This document shows positions 1 through 12,321 of a DNA stretch of 64,000 bases, piece after piece. Under the pieces are notes generated by a model. That model saw nothing but the letters and a program-made list of their open reading frames with translations. It searched no databases and was not told the DNA's origin. The translations under genes were made by a program, and so were the position numbers. Source of the DNA: Pezizomycotina sp. ARF18 (Eukaryota; Ascomycota); NCBI GenBank assembly GCA_002224055.1, contig AZLU01000084.1:95333-159332 (forward strand), written 5' to 3'. Position 1 is the first letter of the stretch. Each line of letters begins with the position of its first letter.

Positions 1-143
1 CTGCCGTTCCTCTGCGATTTCTTTCCGGAGCTGTTCGATGCGCTTGCGCTCTTCCAGTGCTTTCTGTTCTTCGGCCCAGACACGCTCCTGGTTGCGCATG
101 AGCTGGGGTGCCAGCTTTTCTTTAGATTGAGATCGCCACCCAT
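1..143 (-). CDS. CWC25: Pre-mRNA splicing factor CWC25, N-terminus (partial, frameshifted)
   Basis: The minus strand from ATG at 143 reads [13 protein letters not shown] and then, one frame over, [20 protein letters not shown] and onward. This is the highly conserved N-terminal Cwf/CWC25 motif of the step-one spliceosome factor that joins the activated spliceosome before branching. The match is residue for residue apart from one missing base in the G run at 105-108 (C run on the coding strand). The gene continues off the left edge. No intron consensus lies at the break, so I infer a sequence error. The first helix is Glu/Lys/Arg rich, as in the family. The start is fixed by the invariant [11 protein letters not shown] opening. 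Confidence 0.9.
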   Translation of the reverse strand, partial: MGGDLNLKKSWHPSSCATRSVSGPKNRKHWKSASASNSSGKKSQRNG

Positions 144-1614
144 TTTGAGATGATATTATGAAGACAACCTCCCCAATGGTGATGATAATAATGATGAGGA
201 TGAAAGGGAAGGGGTTAAGATCGTGTTATGGATGTTAGAAAGAAAAAAAAAAGTTAAAATGAATCGTTAATATTTGGTTAAGGATTGTGGCGATGCCAGG
301 AAGAAATAGTGGCTAGTGGAATTATATAAGCAGGGTCACGTGAGATATCTACGGCACCTTATAATGCTTTGACTGTAAGAGGATCTAGTTGTAACGGCTT
401 TCATTATATTTATCCTTGTGAGCTTGCTTACGTACATGTCTGGCTTTTACTCAAGTTCGGTACTGGGGGTTTTCCAATTAATAGTCTATGCTTAAGAAGC
501 TGCTACCTCAACCTCACCACGCCTGCATTATTTGACACCATCAGACTCTCCCGGAAGAAACCTTGTAATTATCTGTAGCTATGTAGTTACTGAACAGGCA
601 ATTCCATTTACAGCAATATAAATTATAACCGCTCTTGGTTCTGCCCGAGCTTCCAGCTCAAACGATGTTGCCCTTGCATGGGCGCTTTCAAATCTATATT
701 TTGCTCACGTTGAGTAATAATAATACATGGTAAGGTATAATACTAAGTACTTTTTGGAAGTTTTTTGCAGCTTTCAGATCATTTAGCGTTTCGTTTCGGG
801 TGCGAAACTCACAAAAGGGAACCTCTAGCCGCCGACCCAACAAATATATTTATTTATTTTAGAAAAAAAAAAAATCGAGGATTACATCCTTCACAGTCAA
901 ATTCTCCAAAGAGCGATTGTTAATCGTGTTTATCTAACTGACGTGTTTATTTCTCCCTTTTATCTTGCACCTTAATCTCGCTACTTTAGTAGTATTTCCC
1001 ACATGGCCTTCGTAGCGAGAAGACGGGGAGAGACGAAATGAAAAAAACATCTCAATCCCTCTCATGAATCGCCCGTAGCGTCTCAAATCTTATACAGACT
1101 TCTCTGCAAGGTTGGTGGTGCGAGATCTTTTTTCTTTCTTTTTTTTTTCGTGAGCGATATACTTACTCACAAAAGCGCCTTATCGTCTTAGGTGGTATAT
1201 ACGTGGATCAACGAGTCAAACCTTTTTCCCCCATTCTCTTCCCCTTTATGGTATGTCAACGCTGTCACAAAACAGGTCACTGGGATATCCAGCAAATGGT
1301 AACCTTCTCCCTCCTCCTTTCGCTGAATCAATCACTCACGGGTCAATAAGTAATGTTATCTTTGAGGAAAAAGGCGATAAACGCCCTTTTTCTTCTTCGA
1401 GGGGTTGTCTCACAATATAACAAAGAGGCTCGAGACTAAGATGATATCGTGCATTCGCGCCCGGGTGTTACTTAGGCTGCGCGCGCCAAACTCTGCGAGA
1501 ACGAAGGTACGTTCGATTGACATTCAGACACAAACTCTCTCGTTTTCGTCCTTTAGGTTTGGGTTTCCGCCCTTTCGTAGTTTGTCCGGAAGTTGTGAGA
1601 GAAGGTTTTGAAAC

Positions 1615-1647
<33 letters not shown>

Positions 1648-4088
1648 GCTCATCGTTTTTCGAGAAATATTTTTATCTCTCTCCGGAACTGTTGGGTAAA
1701 CCAGCGTTGCACTCTTTGTTTACTGCTTGTCATTGTGCACGTTGGTTGACATTACAGGCAGTCGCAAAAATTCGCACCCGAAACTTTTGTCGGCGCTCGG
1801 CTCTCTTTGTTATACTGGTCGTATTCCCTACAACAAAGACATGGAAGCGAAATAAACATTTCGGTTGATCAACATTTAGTCGCCGGGAAAGGACCGACGG
1901 CGGAATCTTCCGCCAGAAGGCCACTGTTACAGTGAATTGCCAAAAAAAAAAAAAAAAAAAAAAAGCTTTCTTGAGGTTGCTAGGACTTTAGCCCACAAAA
2001 AAGGCGAGGCCTGACCTTATGAAACGCTAGCTATCCAGGAAGAGGATGTTGGTGCAGCGGCGAAGAAACGAGAAAGGAAGTCAGAAGCCCGCAGTCTTTT
2101 GGGGTATCTCTTTGCAAAGAAAGATCCCACCCTTTTTTGCCTTGAAAAGGGACACGAATGGAAGCGCAGTATATTTGAGCTTGCTGCTAAAGTAACTGCG
2201 GATGTTTGTATTTTGTTCACCTTTTGGCACGTTTTGAACAGCCACTCGCCGAAGGGGCTCTTCCCTTTTCATTGTATGGGAGGTTAAATTACACTAGGAT
2301 TTCTACCTTCGCCTATGCTTCAGCTCTCGCCCGGCCACATTGTTTTTCCCTTCTTTTTTGGCTTGTGATTGAAGGAACAGCCTTATTAAAAGGGGGTGTG
2401 GCACCGAGTGGGCAAAAAAAGTGGGATGCAAGGCACAAAGAAAAAGTTCCACCGTCTTCCTTCCGGTAAGGGAGGGCCGAATGGCAGCGGACTTGATTGG
2501 CTGAGACAATCGGGGAAGTCCATTTGGGGTCCAAAGATCTTTGTACGGCCAAGACCGCTTGTCTCTTTTCGAATCCTGGTAAGCCGTATTTTTTTTTTTT
2601 CTCACTGGTTGGGTAAAGGTTGCCCCTCAGGTGAACAAAGGAAGGAATAAAAAATACAAAAATGACAATACTATGAGCTATTTTTCTGTTACCTGCTCCT
2701 TCAAGGAAAGCACGATAATATAATAGCAGAGGGACGAAAAGTTGACTGAGGACGAATAAACAAGATAAACGAGGTCTTACCACTATCTCGACTGGTATCG
2801 GGAAAAGAGGGTTTACTGCAGTCCGCAGTGCAATGATTCTTCTTTTTCCATTCGATTATCTTGTCGTTTTCGTATCTGTGGGAGTTTTCCCTCCGAATTT
2901 CGAGCCTTACAGGATGTGCTGCTACTACGTGTCGTATTGATATAGGGTGCATTGCATTGCGACGGGTGGATCTACGACAGGTGTATACGAGGACCGGTTT
3001 TGACCTCTTGGTCCAAACGCGTTCAAAGTCGCTCAAAGTATCATCAAGAGGCCATGGAGTGGACGACGCAAATGGCGCAAAAACGGCGGCTCAGCCTTCC
3101 CAGCTCCCGGAGAAGCAGCCAGGTATATGAAAAGGAGCACTACGAGAGGTTGGGCTCTCTCTTTACTTTCTTTCCTTTTTTTTTCTCTCTCTCCTTCCGC
3201 CCCGTGTGTGTGTATGAGGCGTCAGGATCTGTCAGCCCCTTGGCAAGGGGGTTCAGACAACAAAAAGCAGGAAGAAAGAGACAGTAAGAAAGTAAAAAGG
3301 TGTGGGTGGATTTATATTGTGATTGATTGTGAGAGTCATTTCTGAGAGTGAAAGAAGAAGAGAGACATTTGAGGCAGTAAGAAAGAAAAGAAGAAAGAAA
3401 AATATCCCACACCACATGGCGAGTTTGAGTAATAGGGGACCCACATTTTATGAGAAGGAAAAAAAAAAGAAAAAAAAAAAGCGACCTTTGGACTAAGACA
3501 AATAGGTAGTATTATTTTATAGTGGTAAGTGGGAAAAATATAATTAAACAACCCAGCCCCCCTTCCTATTAAGAAGGGACTTTACTTCTCTCTTCACCTT
3601 TTTGCAATTTATCGCGATTAGATTCTCTTCTGGCTTGTCCAGTTCTTCTTCCTCTTATATTTCCATCCTTCTTTCGTCCCGTCTATTAATTGAACAACAG
3701 TCATTCCTTTCCCTACACATTAATTTGAAGAACCCGCAGTGCAAGTGTTTCTTCTAATTCCCATCCTTACAAAAAACATTGCTTCAGCCGTCCGAGACGC
3801 TTTACGAGTTTCTGCTAGATCCAATAACATTTTGAAACCGGTTAAAATACCCCAATTAGAAAGAACAAGAAATACCTATAAGGAAACCTGCAAATTTCAA
3901 TCGGCTACAAGTCGGAGAATCCCTGGAAGCTTTAAATAGGCCAATCTAAAAGGTTGCCAGAATATATACCCCGATACCCCCCAAAAAATCTTTGCGACCG
4001 ATCGCTAGTCGATTTATATCAAGGAGAAAATTATACCCATATATAAATAAGTTTTTATCGAAAACAAAATCAAAGACAATTGTTCAAA
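144..4088. other. Long non-coding spacer, left
   Basis: About 3.9 kb between the CWC25 start and the secreted-protein gene, so it should hold both promoters. It contains A runs at 1616-1646 (31 A) and 1942-1964 (23 A) and pyrimidine-rich stretches near 3160-3200. Several chance open frames (for example 2313-2783 minus and 2099-2287 plus) show no family motif or splice structure. I see no supported gene. Confidence 0.6.
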
Positions 4089-4998
4089 ATGAAGAACGTC
4101 GCTATTACATCGAGTTTTCTCATGCTCATCGGCTCTGCCGCCGCTGGTGTCATGAAGCACCATCATCACCGCCGTGCTATCTACACCACGACCATCTACG
4201 ATACCGTGTACGACACCGTTTTCTACACGACCACCAAGTACGTCGCCCGAGCCCGCACGCGAATGCGAACGTCGCGAACCCTCCTCAGGCTGCCGCTAAG
4301 CCTACGCCTCAGCCCAACCAAGGCGCACAGCTAGTTCAATCCCCATCAGCAGATGCCCCAGCTTCTCCCGCGCCCGTCGCTGCCCGGCTCCCGCTCCACA
4401 GCCGAGCGCAACAACAGATGACGCCGCTGCTGCCGTCGCATCCCAGCAAGCTGCTGCTGTCGCCGCTCAGGAATCCGCTGCTGCTGCTCAACGGGCTGCG
4501 GCAGAGGCCGAGAAGAAGAAGCACGATCAGGAACAACAGCAAGAACAGCAATCTCACTCCCAGTCTCAATCGCACGATGGCGGCTCTCAACAGGGTTCGT
4601 CTCACGACAGTTCCAACGGTGGCTCTCCCAGTGACGGCGGTTCCTCCGGTGGTTCTTCAGGTGGCTCTGGATCCGGTTCTTCCTACAGCGGTGATGCTAC
4701 GTTCTACAACACTGGAATGGGCGCCTGCGGTTTCGAGAGCACTGACACCGAATTGGTCTGCGCCCCTAGCAAGGCTTTCTTCGCGAAATTTACCCCTCCT
4801 TCCGGCAACCCGAACCTGAACACTCTGTGCAACACTACGTCAGGGCCACTTATCAGGGCAAGTCTGTCAGGATGAAGGTTGTCGACTGCTGCCCGGATGT
4901 CTGGGTGATACCGATCTCGACATGAGCCCCGCTGCCTTCACGCAACTTGCCGCTGAGGGTGCCGGTCGTATCCCATCACATGGGAACAGTGTGATTAA
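4089..4998 (+). CDS. Secreted double-psi beta-barrel (RlpA/expansin-like) protein
   Basis: ATG at 4089 gives a signal peptide (MKNVAITSSFLMLIGSAAAG), then a His-rich patch (KHHHHRR) and a Tyr/Thr stretch (IYTTTIYDTVYDTVFYTTT). An Ala/Pro-rich and Gln/Ser/Gly-rich low-complexity linker follows. The C-terminal ~100 residues are a DPBB domain: GDATFYNTGMGACGF, then CAPSKAFFAKF, then MKVVDCCP, GCLGDTDLDMSPAAF and a final WEQCD before TAA at 4996-4998. Such proteins are extracellular and act at the wall or host surface; no enzymatic activity is assured. At least five one-base losses break the frame (near 4243, 4385, 4840, 4905 and 4976). The last is a short C run before ATCACATGG. I see no intron. 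The stop sits just before an A22 run. The fold is clear, the biological role is not. Confidence 0.85.
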
Positions 4999-7840
4999 AG
5001 TTAACAGCTGTCGGGCTGGGAATAGGAAACAGAAAAATTATCAAATTTTTTTTTAAAAAAAAAAAAAAAAAAAAAAGAAATATCTATTTTGGATAGGGGC
5101 GTTCTTGATGATTCTTTTTCTCTTTTTCTTCTGTAAAATTTTGCCTTTTGCTATTGGGTCGGTCCACTTTTTCCCCTCTCTATCTTTTTCAATTTCTCGT
5201 AGACGGGAAGGTGTTTGGTTCAGAAGAAGAAAATACTCTTCCTTATTTTTCCCTTGGAAACAATATTGCCTACAATTCTCTTTATCAAACTGTTCTCTTA
5301 TATGTACAGCCAATCTCTTTGCTACATCCTGCCGTTTGACACGGGCAATATCCATCCAACACTTCTATTTCTATTTTTTCTGTATTTTTCACAAAAATCT
5401 CTTTACGATGATCATGATAGACTTCTATTTCTTCTATTTTGAACAATTTTTTCACGACAATATAAGGGAAACAACTCTTGATGGGTTGCCACTGCTTTTG
5501 CTTTTCACGATACGATAAAACATTTTCACTTCTTCAATCTTTATGTGTCACTTTTTTCTTCTCTTGCTTTCAACAAACCCCCTTTTCTTTTCTTTTTTTT
5601 TTTGAACAAAAGAAATAATAATAAATATTAATAAATAAAAATAAGGAAACAAATTATTTGCAATTGTGGATCAATAAGGCTCTGCAAGACCAAGATCTCT
5701 GCCCTCTTCTGCGGTAGGAGCTAATTCATGCAGCGAGATTCTTGGGTTCCAAGAACCAAAAAAGGGGGGTTGGTATTGTATAGTCCACCACGCTACCATT
5801 TTATACTCCCAAAATCATCATCAAAGCCTAAGGATTCTAATTTCGTGTTCTATTTTTATTTGTTTATGTTTTATTATTTCACGATAATACTTTCTTCAAA
5901 TCCTCTTTCAATCTCTGGTCATTCGGTACCAATTTGTATATATCTTTTCTCTTTTCTTCATAAAAACTTTTCTGGCAGTGCCCCAATTTATTTCTATATA
6001 GTAGCAGTAGTAGTAGTAGTTTTTATTTCGAAAATATATTTTCATTAATAGTAACGCAATGTAAAATTGTTCCTATGCCGTGTCGTCAGTAAAGGGATAT
6101 CACTATCACTTCTTTTATCGTTGTGTTTAATTTTACAAAAAAGATGGCAGTGCAAAAAAAAAAAAAATAAATAAATAAATAAAATAATAATAATAATAAC
6201 TACTCACGATTATCGATTTTAAAATTGATTAACATACCACGCAACTTGCAAGAGAGACAAAATAAAAATAAAAATAAAATCCCAAGGGTCACAATAATAG
6301 AAACAGAATCAGGAACAGAAAATCCGAAATCCGACTCAGGTACGCTTTCTTTTCGCATTTTTTGATACCAAGAGACAATTTCACATTGAACTATCACGAG
6401 ATCAGATGAACTATATAATACTTGCTTTATATCCGATATAAGACAAATGTAACAGTAAGAATTAATTATTATCAATTGTGAAATTTCGAATTCGCGATTA
6501 TTCGAATTCGCGATTACATTAACGGTGTTCTGATTCACACGATTATTTATCATTTATTATCAATCGCGATTAAGGTAAGGTATTCTAACAGCGAAAAGAG
6601 AGCCTTACAAAGAAATAATAATAATGATATCTGATGTTTTAAGCGTATGAGATTTAAACAGCGAATATTGGTTCCTGGACCTGGACCAGGGAATGGAAAG
6701 ACGGGGCCGTGCTTTCGGTAGTCCCGCCACCGTGTTATATGCGCGCCGCCCACATTCCCACCGAGCGCACGAGTCCCCAGATGCCAGATTCCGTTCCTGA
6801 ATTCGTTGATACCCTTGACACCGAGTTTCCTTTTTTTTTTTTTTTTTTTTTTTTTTATGGTTGTTTCTAGATCCTCCACTGATCCTTGCCCCTCAGACTA
6901 TCCCAAATGAGGTACTGCGATATTTATTATCATTCGTCAAATGTATAGCTATCCGTATATAACGAAAGCGGCATGGAAAAAATTGAAAGAAAATAAAAGG
7001 CACTGACGGTGATATCGTTAACAAAAGAGCGAACAAATAGAGAACCTGCATACAATGCATTAAATTCATTATCTCCAGGTCGCAAGATATTAGAATGGCA
7101 GTTCTATTATTAATATTGTAAGTATTTGCTATACCGTGCCCAGGGCGTATAATCAATGCATCGATTCTTTCGTTTAGAAAAACAAAAAGGATGCGGTTCC
7201 CTCGATCGATTATACAATACTTTGTCAGGTGGGGATTGAAATATGTTTCGGCGCCCATTTACGTTTATTGCTCAGCTCAAGTCGTGTACTTTACGGTTTT
7301 GAATATTTGTAATGGTGATAATAACCTATACCTTTATACAACTCTTCCAGTTGCGATTATCTTATCTGCTGGTTTATTTATTCTTCGGGACAATACTTTA
7401 TACCGTGAGAGTCGGTACAATAGATTATATAGCGATTACTATACATAATTGTTTTATAACGTCTTTGATCTAATGTCATGGCGCCGATTTTCTCAATACC
7501 CGTACTATAATCGTATTTGATGTCTTTCAACGTCATGGAACTTGTTTTGTAATGAGTCTGTCTCCCCGCAAAACTGAGGCTGTCAATTCCTTTGACTCAA
7601 TCTCTATAAATAATGTAAATACAAAATAAGTTATGGTAGTTTACAGAGGTATATAGTCTGAAATAAAGTGATGTTCAAGACAAACGTTTTGAAAAAAAAA
7701 AAAAAAAAAAAAAGACGGTAGAATATGCCTCCCAAATGTACACATCATCAATAAAATCGAATATTGTGAAAGAAAGATATACTCTTTACACATCCAGATA
7801 AAAAGAAATCCACACTTTATCTTCATACAGATGATATGTA
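4999..7840. other. AT-rich spacer with simple repeats
   Basis: No supported gene in about 2.8 kb. It holds an A22 run (5055-5076), TAG repeats (about 6003-6019), AAAT/AAT repeats (6168-6199), a T26 run (6831-6856) and an A run near 7691-7713. A 16-bp tandem duplication lies at 6485-6516. A GC-richer island at about 6670-6830 sits inside otherwise AT-rich DNA, but its open frame is not protein-like. Confidence 0.6.
6485..6516. repeat. 16-bp perfect tandem duplication
   Basis: The unit ttcgaattcgcgatta occurs twice head to tail (6485-6500 and 6501-6516). A shorter relative (tcgcgatta) recurs near 6566. The unit contains the palindrome ttcgaa and an EcoRI-type gaattc. Function unknown; replication slippage is the simplest source. 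Confidence 0.8.
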
Positions 7841-10260
7841 TCATATCCCGTCCTTTCCACCTTCGTAGCCCTCCAAGTCGTATTCCTGTGGGTATCTCTT
7901 TATGACGTCTCTTAGCTCCTTCATCTGTTCCTTTAGGTCCCGCGTGGGCTCATCGAAGGTGTCGAGGAAGAGGTTCTTGATTGCGGGCTTCTTCTCCTTT
8001 TCGGCCTTGTTGAAAGATTTGAGGATATCCTTCCTGACTTGCTGGCGAAGTTCGGTATCGGCTTCCTGGTTCCACCAGCTTCGAAGCTCCATAAACTTGC
8101 GGAGGCGGGTGATAGGGTTATCGCGACGCTTCCAATCTATATAGAAAATAGAAATTGTGAGTTAGTCACTTTCATGACAATAAATGGCGTACAGTATTCG
8201 GAAAAATGCAAATATATATATACTATGAGATTTGTGAAAAATATATATATATATACATAGTGAAAAGCTCGTACCTTCTACTTCCACGCGAGCACGGTAA
8301 GCGAAGGAATCGTCGGAAGTTGAGTGGTGGGATACACGGTACGACATGGCTTCAATTAATACTAAAATAGACCCCGTGATATTCTCGTTAGCACCGCATG
8401 CATGGTGATCCTTTATAATCCGGCGACGATTTATACGTACCCGGCTTCTCATCCTTCAGGGCCATTTCTCGTGCGACCTTGGTTGCCCGATACACCGCCC
8501 ACGTCTGCGTGGTAAATTGTCAGCAAATATCTCCCCTGCCACAAGCTTTTGGCTCACAGGATTACTCCTTCGAAAGGACACAAATTCCGAGTAACCATTC
8601 GCCGAACATATATATTGGCAAAAAGGCACACTTACATCGTTACCGTCCACTCTTATGGTATCGATACCGTATCCTACGCCTCTGCTCGCGATACCGTCAC
8701 CTTTATATTGCTCAAGCGTCGGCGTGGAGATTGCGTATCCGTTGTTCCTGCAAATGAAGAGTGTTGGACAACCCTCGTCGCAGCGATGTTGAGCGCTGCA
8801 TGGAAGTCTCCTTCCGAGGCCGCACCCTCGCCGAAATAGGCGACGGCTACTGCCGGTGTTCCTTCCATCTTGAGAGCGTCTACGAGTGAAATTTGCAAAG
8901 ATTAGCTTCCATTATCGCCCATAAACGAACACCCAAGCTAAAAGAGCAATCTCAACCCAGATACACTCACATCCTGCTCCAGCGGCATGTGGAAGTTGCG
9001 TCGCGAGCGTTGAGGATATTGCTTGCTATAAAGATTTCGCTTTGGTGTTAGCACAACGTCTACTATGCATCACGCGCGACATGCATTCCATTCTCTTCTC
9101 GCGAAAGCTAAATTAGCAATTTTTGAAAAAGTTTGTACTCACAAAGTTCAACCTCCCGGAAGCGTAATGGATAGGCATCGAGCGACCCTTTCCTTCGTCT
9201 TTGGCGTTGGAAAAGCACTGGCTCATAAACTCGTCCAGCGTATATCCTCTGTACATGAGCACACCAGCCTCCCTGTATTGGGCATAGATCATGTCCTTGG
9301 GATCAAGAGCGGCAGCCGATCCCACAGCAATACCCTCCTCGCCTGCATTGACGATGTAAAAAGATATCCGCCCTGCCGTTGCGAATCGAACCTATGTTAT
9401 ACGTGAACACAGGATCAGGTTAACGTTCGTGATACCTAATCGATGCAAGAAAGCTCAAAAAGAGAGGAAGGAAAGCCTCCATACATAATCTGGTCATAAT
9501 GCTCACTGTGACCATACTCTTGTACATCTTCAGCGTCTCGTCCTTCATGGCGTCGAAATCGATCCCACTGTTTTTGTCCACGATTTCACCTTCGGTGTTC
9601 ATGATCCTGTAGGTAGGTATCGTCGCTGAATCCGGTGTTGTAGAGCCTCAAAGGAGAGCGTCGAAGTAAATTTACTATGTAACGTGTAAAATAATAAGCA
9701 TTAGAACAAAACGGTCTCCCTCCCGCATTTTGTCCTTCTTTTCAACATTGACTTTTAAAGAATCGTCGGTCACACGAGGGATCGCGTGGTCCTGTAGAAG
9801 CTCGCAGTTGAGCGGATTCGCAACGAAGATTATATCGTGAAACGAATGACAAAAAGTGCTACCGAATAGAAAGTTTTAAAGTAATCGTACCTATTCACGG
9901 CACCGGGAAAGACGAGCCTATTTCAAAAAACCAAAAAAAAAAAAAAGTTAGTTAATATTGCTATCGAGTTGCAAGTGCTTCCGTGCAAGGTCAAAGCGAC
10001 CTGCGACTAAACATGGGGGTGGCAGCATTTCAATGTCGATGGGTCATACCGATCGGCTCCAGGCTTCTGGCGCGGTAAAGGCGGCGCGGCGGCCTCTCCT
10101 CTCATCTCTGCTTTTGCGATGTCGGAAGCCTCCTCGGATTTCGACGCGAACCTGCGACATCCATGGGCCACCACGCGGGCCTTGCTCCGGCAACGGCACT
10201 TACCCGAGCTGCAGCGCTCAGGCGTGGAGCGAGCCGTCGTAGCGGTAGCGATAGCGACAT
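7841..10260 (-). CDS. BCKDHA: 2-oxoisovalerate (branched-chain) dehydrogenase E1 alpha subunit, mitochondrial
   Basis: E1 alpha decarboxylates branched-chain 2-oxoacids with TPP in the mitochondrial BCKDH complex (Val/Leu/Ile catabolism). I place ten exons: 10204-10260, ~10013-10151, 9891-9917, 9485-9674, 9143-9391, 8971-9025, 8636-8879, 8441-8504, 8275-8361 and 7841-8136, all with GT..AG introns. The product is about 470 aa, normal for the family. The N-terminus ([19 protein letters not shown]) is a typical mitochondrial presequence. TPP motif: [15 protein letters not shown] through RNNGYAIS. The kinase-regulated loop [16 protein letters not shown] is kept, so control by BCKD kinase is likely. 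Single bases are missing in G or C runs near 8772-8774, 9379 and 9642. Exon 3 is only 27 nt (VFPGAVN). The second-exon donor and the exon 1/2 phase are uncertain. An in-frame upstream Met at 10362 is an alternative start. Confidence 0.92.
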
Positions 10261-12321
10261 CCTTCGATGAAGACTTGAGATTTTCCTTATGGGTGGGTGA
10301 GAGAAGGGAGAGGAGTATATCGGAAGGTCGTGGGCGGCAGAAATGGGCGGCAGTAGTCTCACGCAGCTCCTAGTCTTCGTTTACTTTAGTCACTTAAAAA
10401 AGCAACCTTAAAGAGACTCTGAATTCCCCAAAACCAAACACGAAGGAAAATGTTAATAAGCTCCCGATAGCAATCCTTGAACGCCGAAAGCCCTGATTCT
10501 GCTTCTTCCAGGCAAATTTGAGGACGATGGAGGATGGTTTTGTTAAACGTAGTGAATTCGGAGGGAAATTTGTGGGGGAGAAGAAGCTAGAAACGTCCCT
10601 TGGATGGCCGTTTTACTTTTGAATGCCGATGCTAACCCGTCAGATTTACGCGGGTGATAGAGAGCTCTCTCCACTCTTCTCCCCAACTTTCCCTAAAAGC
10701 CCAGCCCTATCGATTTATTGACATTTTTTACCGCCGAACATCCGAAATTCCAAGAAGTATGTTCAAGCCGCCCCAAATCCTACGTGCATACCATCACCGC
10801 ATCCAAGAGAAATAATACGCGATACGAGATCATAGTGTTAATCCCTAGTAAATTATATTGAATATAACTTTTAAAGGGTCATGTCTTATAGCCTTTTACG
10901 ATACCTAAGCTCTGTTGATTGAAAGCATTGGTCGTTTGTGTAGTACGAATGCACCGCTAGCGACTTCGGCGACACGCCGCTTCTTCTGAAAATCTCGCAC
11001 TGATGATATAATTGTTACAATAACGGTATTTAAACAGACTATCTAAATCATGAATGTTATCAAACATAGTGAACGGCAAGTTTGTACGCTCTAGAGTAAT
11101 ACCTTCGAGTGCGACCATGTCTTTTAAGAAGTTCGGTTTTCACTCTTGATATTCGAGTCTCATTTTGTCTCTGGTACTATTACAAATTAGTTGTAGACAG
11201 GTTTTTTAACTTGCTATAAGACTAATGGAAGGAAGTAAATAGGAAGGACAACATAGTGAAGATGTAAAATTGGAAAACAAATACCACGAGGTTCTTTTCG
11301 GGGGTGACGTACTTTTTTATGCGTATTAGAGGAAAGGTCACAGGCATTAAAAGGTGATATCATGATTAAGGAAATCATTTTTGGGTGGTTTTAAAGAGTA
11401 GAAGTTGTGTGGGGAGGTGGAGATGTTAACAAAGGAAATAAACTTCAGGGATAGGAAAAAATGATATTATATCGCATTTTCTTTTTCTTCAATAGTACTA
11501 ACTGGTTTGATTTTGATCCAATGGCGTCCTATTCTGAACGAAAAACGAAAGAGACGAGAAAACAGATAAAGAAAAATATTTCTACATGAATATACGACGC
11601 AGGGAAGTACTTCGGTGAGACAAGAAGAGACAATGGAAACAATTCCTAAAAGTTCATAATTTGAACCAACCGTGAAAGCGTGGATAGGATAAAAGGAAAC
11701 AACCTAGTTATTGTATAATATTCCTCCCACTGTAACAATGACGATTAGGTAGTGATAATGGGGATGAAGATGAAAAGGCAACAAACAATCAATACGTTAA
11801 ACAAGGAGAAGGCATCAAAATTAAAGATCACATGGTGGTACGTTGGAGAAAAGTAGCGTATACAAAGGAGACAAGAAACATTTTCGAACCAAGGAGACGT
11901 TTCATAGGAGAGATATAACGATAAAGAGATAATGATAGTGATAACCCATGATTTTGCATTCCAGAGAGAAAAATAGACATGTAAACCGTAAAAAACTAGT
12001 AATTAAGATACAGACATTTGGAGCCACCATAATGAAACTAAAGAAACCAATTCCGAGTTAAAAAAGGAAAAAAAGGAAAAGAAAATGACCTACTGTTGAG
12101 TGATAGAGCCTGCAATTGGTTATAATAATAACGTATCTTCCGTTGTTAAGAAAGTCTATACTAGTACCCAATTTTTTTCTTTATTTTTGTTTGTTTCTTG
12201 ATTTTTATTACTATTTTTTATGTTGATAATAATGATCGATGAATCAATTTTCATTTCGCCTTACTTCCACCATTCCAGCACATATTTCCAATTTCCGTAA
12301 ACGCTGGTTGGTTGTGTTCTG
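10261..12321. other. Spacer between UFD4 3' end and the E1 alpha start
   Basis: About 2 kb. It should carry the E1 alpha promoter on the minus strand and the UFD4 3' untranslated region. It is AT-rich, with no open frame I can support and no RNA gene recognised. Confidence 0.55.

Noticed and set aside
2004-2287. Open plus-strand frame with a charged, protein-like stretch (EEDVGAAAKKRERKSEARSL)
   Set aside because: No ATG context, no splice partners and no recognisable family; downstream part is hydrophobic junk-like sequence.
2313-2783. 156-codon minus-strand open frame
   Set aside because: No motif, unusual composition and no supporting exons; probably chance.
6550-6879. GC-rich island with a minus-strand open frame
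   Set aside because: The N-terminal part is poly-Lys from a T run and the rest has no family motif or splice structure.
7841-10260. E1 alpha of pyruvate dehydrogenase instead of the branched-chain enzyme
   Set aside because: The motifs [31 protein letters not shown] and the C-terminal [16 protein letters not shown] block are those of branched-chain E1 alpha.
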